Source: Corynebacterium occultum (GTDB taxonomy: Bacteria; Actinomycetota; Actinomycetes; Mycobacteriales; Mycobacteriaceae). From it: a stretch of DNA of 64,000 nucleotides. The translations under genes and the position numbers were made by a program. The notes under the pieces were generated by a model. The model saw only the letters and a list, made by a program, of their open reading frames with translations. It did not search any database and had not been told where the DNA came from. Below, one piece after another: positions 62,174 through 64,000 of this stretch (positions within the stretch are counted from its first letter, which is position 1; every line of letters starts with the position of its first letter). The stretch covers positions 310,001 through 374,000 of the forward strand of contig NZ_CP046455.1 in the NCBI RefSeq assembly GCF_009734425.1, read 5' to 3'.

Positions 62174-64000
62174 ATGACCACGCAACCGACCCTGGGAAGT
62201 CGCACCGGAAAGACCCTCAAGGTAGATGGACTGGAGTTCCGTGACCTGGATGGTGATGGTTCCCTGGCCCCCTATGAGGACTGGCGACTGAGTCCCGAGG
62301 AGCGTGCCCGGGATCTCATCACCCGCATGAACACCGAGGAGAAGGCGGGCATGATGCTCATCGGCTCCCACCACCCCGGTTACTCCAACTTCCTCCCGGA
62401 GCCGGTCGAAGGCCAGCTGCTCAATGAAAATGATGTCTGGCGGTCCCATAACCCGATCACCGGCCAGGAGTACCCCAAGCCGGTGCTGGTGACCTCCTCC
62501 ACCGACAACGCGATTAACCTTCGCCACCAGCGTCATCTCATCGTCCGCGACAATCTGGCCCCCCGCGACCTGGCCACCTGGACCAATGCGGTGCAGGAGG
62601 TGGCGGAGAAGTCCCGCCTCGGCATCCCGGTGGTCTTCGCCTCCAACCCGCGTAACCACGTCGCGCTGGTCTCCCAGTTCGGTGTGAATGAATCCGCCGG
62701 TGTCTTCTCTGAATGGCCGGGTGAACTGGGCATGGCTGCCCTGCGTGATCCGGAACTGATGGAGACCTTCGGCCGCGAGATCGCCAAGGAATGGCGTGCC
62801 GGCGGCATCCACAAGCTCTACGGCTACATGGCTGACCTGGCGAGTGAGCCGCGTTGGTCCCGCTTCAACGGCACTTTCGGTGAGGACACTCAGCTGGTGT
62901 CGGAGTACATCGCCGCCGTGGTCCGCGGCATGCAGGGGGAGAAGCTCAGCGCCACCTCCGTCGCCACCACCATCAAACACTTCCCGGGTGGCGGCGTGCG
63001 CTACGAGGGACATGACCCGCACTTCGAGTGGGGTCAGGACAATGAGTACCCGACCGAGAATGCCCTGCACACCTACCACCTGCCGCCCTTCCAGGCAGCC
63101 ATTGATGCCGGTGTCTCCTCGATCATGCCCTACTACGCCAAGCCGGTGAATAGCTCTGCACCGCAGCTGCGTGAATCCCTGTGGCAGAACCCCACCACCC
63201 AGTTCGAGGAGGTGGCCTTCGCCTACAACAACACCTTCATCGAGGAGCTGCTGCGCAAGGAGATGGGCTTCGAGGGGTACGTCAACTCCGACTCCGGCGT
63301 CATCGACGCCATGATGTGGGGCGTGGAAGAGCTGAGCGAACCGGAGCGCTTCGCCCGGGCCGTCAAGGCCGGCACCGACATCTTCTCTGACATGGCTAAC
63401 CCCGAGGACCTGCTCGCCGCGGTGGAGCAGGGGCATCTGAAGGATGCTGACCTGGATCAGCCGGTCATCCGGATTCTCAGCGAAATGTTCGCTCTGGGAC
63501 TCTTCGAGAATCCCTATGTCGACGTGGACCGGGCAGCGGAGGTCATCGGTGCTTCCGCCGTGGCTGAGATGGGTGCCAAGGCGCAGCGCCAGTCGGTGAC
63601 CCTGTTGCGTGACAACCATGACCTGCTTCCCCTCGAACGCTATGAGGGCACTCGGATGGTCTACCTCTACGTCACCGGTCGCACCAGAGACGCTGAGGTG
63701 CAGAAGCAGTTCGAGGCCGCCATCCGGGGCTTCGCCGCCTCCGTCCAGTTCGTGGCGAAACCGGAAGACGCCGATGTCGCCCTGGTCTGGGTTCGTCCTG
63801 AGATCGCACTCTTCGAGGATGACCGCGAGGGGGTTTCCCTCTCCGTGGATCCCCGTGAAAATGGCGTGGATGTTGATCAGGTCATGGAGATTGAGAAGCT
63901 GGTGCCGACGATCCTCATCGTCAACATGACCAACCCCTGGCTGCTCGGTGAGATTGAGCCGGCCGCCGGCGCCGTGGTCGCCACCTATGAGATCACCCCG
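62174..64000 (+). CDS. Glycoside hydrolase family 3 protein (partial, runs off the window)
   Basis: The first 609 residues are open to the window end. FRDLDGDGSLAPYEDW at the N-terminus and TIKHFPGGG, followed by YVNSDSGVIDAMMWG with the catalytic Asp, fit GH3 beta-glucosidase-like enzymes. The (beta/alpha)8 domain (about 40-400) is followed by the start of the second domain (SVTLLRDNHDLLPL). No signal peptide, so it is probably cytosolic and acts on imported oligosaccharides. GGGAG precedes the ATG. The exact sugar cannot be told. Confidence 0.88.
   Translation, partial: MTTQPTLGSRTGKTLKVDGLEFRDLDGDGSLAPYEDWRLSPEERARDLITRMNTEEKAGMMLIGSHHPGYSNFLPEPVEGQLLNENDVWRSHNPITGQEYPKPVLVTSSTDNAINLRHQRHLIVRDNLAPRDLATWTNAVQEVAEKSRLGIPVVFASNPRNHVALVSQFGVNESAGVFSEWPGELGMAALRDPELMETFGREIAKEWRAGGIHKLYGYMADLASEPRWSRFNGTFGEDTQLVSEYIAAVVRGMQGEKLSATSVATTIKHFPGGGVRYEGHDPHFEWGQDNEYPTENALHTYHLPPFQAAIDAGVSSIMPYYAKPVNSSAPQLRESLWQNPTTQFEEVAFAYNNTFIEELLRKEMGFEGYVNSDSGVIDAMMWGVEELSEPERFARAVKAGTDIFSDMANPEDLLAAVEQGHLKDADLDQPVIRILSEMFALGLFENPYVDVDRAAEVIGASAVAEMGAKAQRQSVTLLRDNHDLLPLERYEGTRMVYLYVTGRTRDAEVQKQFEAAIRGFAASVQFVAKPEDADVALVWVRPEIALFEDDREGVSLSVDPRENGVDVDQVMEIEKLVPTILIVNMTNPWLLGEIEPAAGAVVATYEITP

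Overview
The window is chromosomal DNA from a Corynebacterium close to the C. glutamicum group. LysC, Asd, SigC, WhcA, GlxR, CyaB and the fused MrpA all read as corynebacterial versions, and the 6C RNA and the actinobacterial Tad/Ssd/helicase neighbourhood sit where they do in mycolic-acid bacteria. Much of 19-59 kb follows the gene order I recall from Mycobacterium tuberculosis: metallophosphoesterase, PonA2-type PBP, WhiB4, DUF4177, RidA, MBL hydrolase, Crp, Nth, TlpA-like, Nudix, MarP, EphE, holin-X, then HAD, Ssd/Tad, helicase, CspA, TopA, adenylate cyclase, HolB.

Layout. 1-3.3 kb: an AT-rich leader with palindromes and a repeat-bearing exported surface protein. 3.3-5.2 kb: a DMT-type permease and an intact IS5-family insertion (4268-5227) with 19-bp ends and a TAA duplication. 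5.5-8.0 kb: lysC and asd, the first two steps of the aspartate pathway. 8.1-10.4 kb: divergent sigC and katA. 10.8-17.5 kb: a small secreted protein and the mrpACDEFG Na+/H+ antiporter operon, ending beside a large hairpin and a CCCCAAG tandem repeat. 17.6-31.7 kb: cell envelope, redox and cAMP-regulator genes. 31.8-38.8 kb: a conserved protein, a HAD phosphatase, the 6C RNA and the ssd-tadABC-flp-tadE locus. 39-46.4 kb: an MrfA-type helicase, cspA, a DedA protein and topA.

46.4-56.5 kb lies between topA and cyaB, which I expect to be close neighbours in relatives. It looks accessory: a desaturase with a ferredoxin, an AI-2E-type permease, a YhhN protein, an ABC exporter, a GntP permease, a decayed transposase and a ChaA-type exchanger. 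56.5-59.6 kb returns to the backbone (cyaB, holB, tRNA-Thr). 59.9-61.8 kb is a redox cluster of soxR, a flavin reductase behind a near-perfect SoxR-type promoter, and sodA behind a probable GlxR site. The window ends inside a GH3-family gene.

The most unexpected signal is not a gene. The sequence GCGTCGATAAGC occurs nine times exactly and four more times with one mismatch, on both strands. It lies in intergenic DNA and inside genes in all three reading phases, which points to a function at the DNA level. Two copies face each other as an inverted repeat beside glxR. Other points of note are a Tad-locus Ssd whose P-loop lacks the usual lysines, a DnaA-box 9-mer in front of ssd, the classical alpha/beta dual start conserved in lysC, and both cAMP synthesis (CyaB) and sensing (GlxR) in one window.
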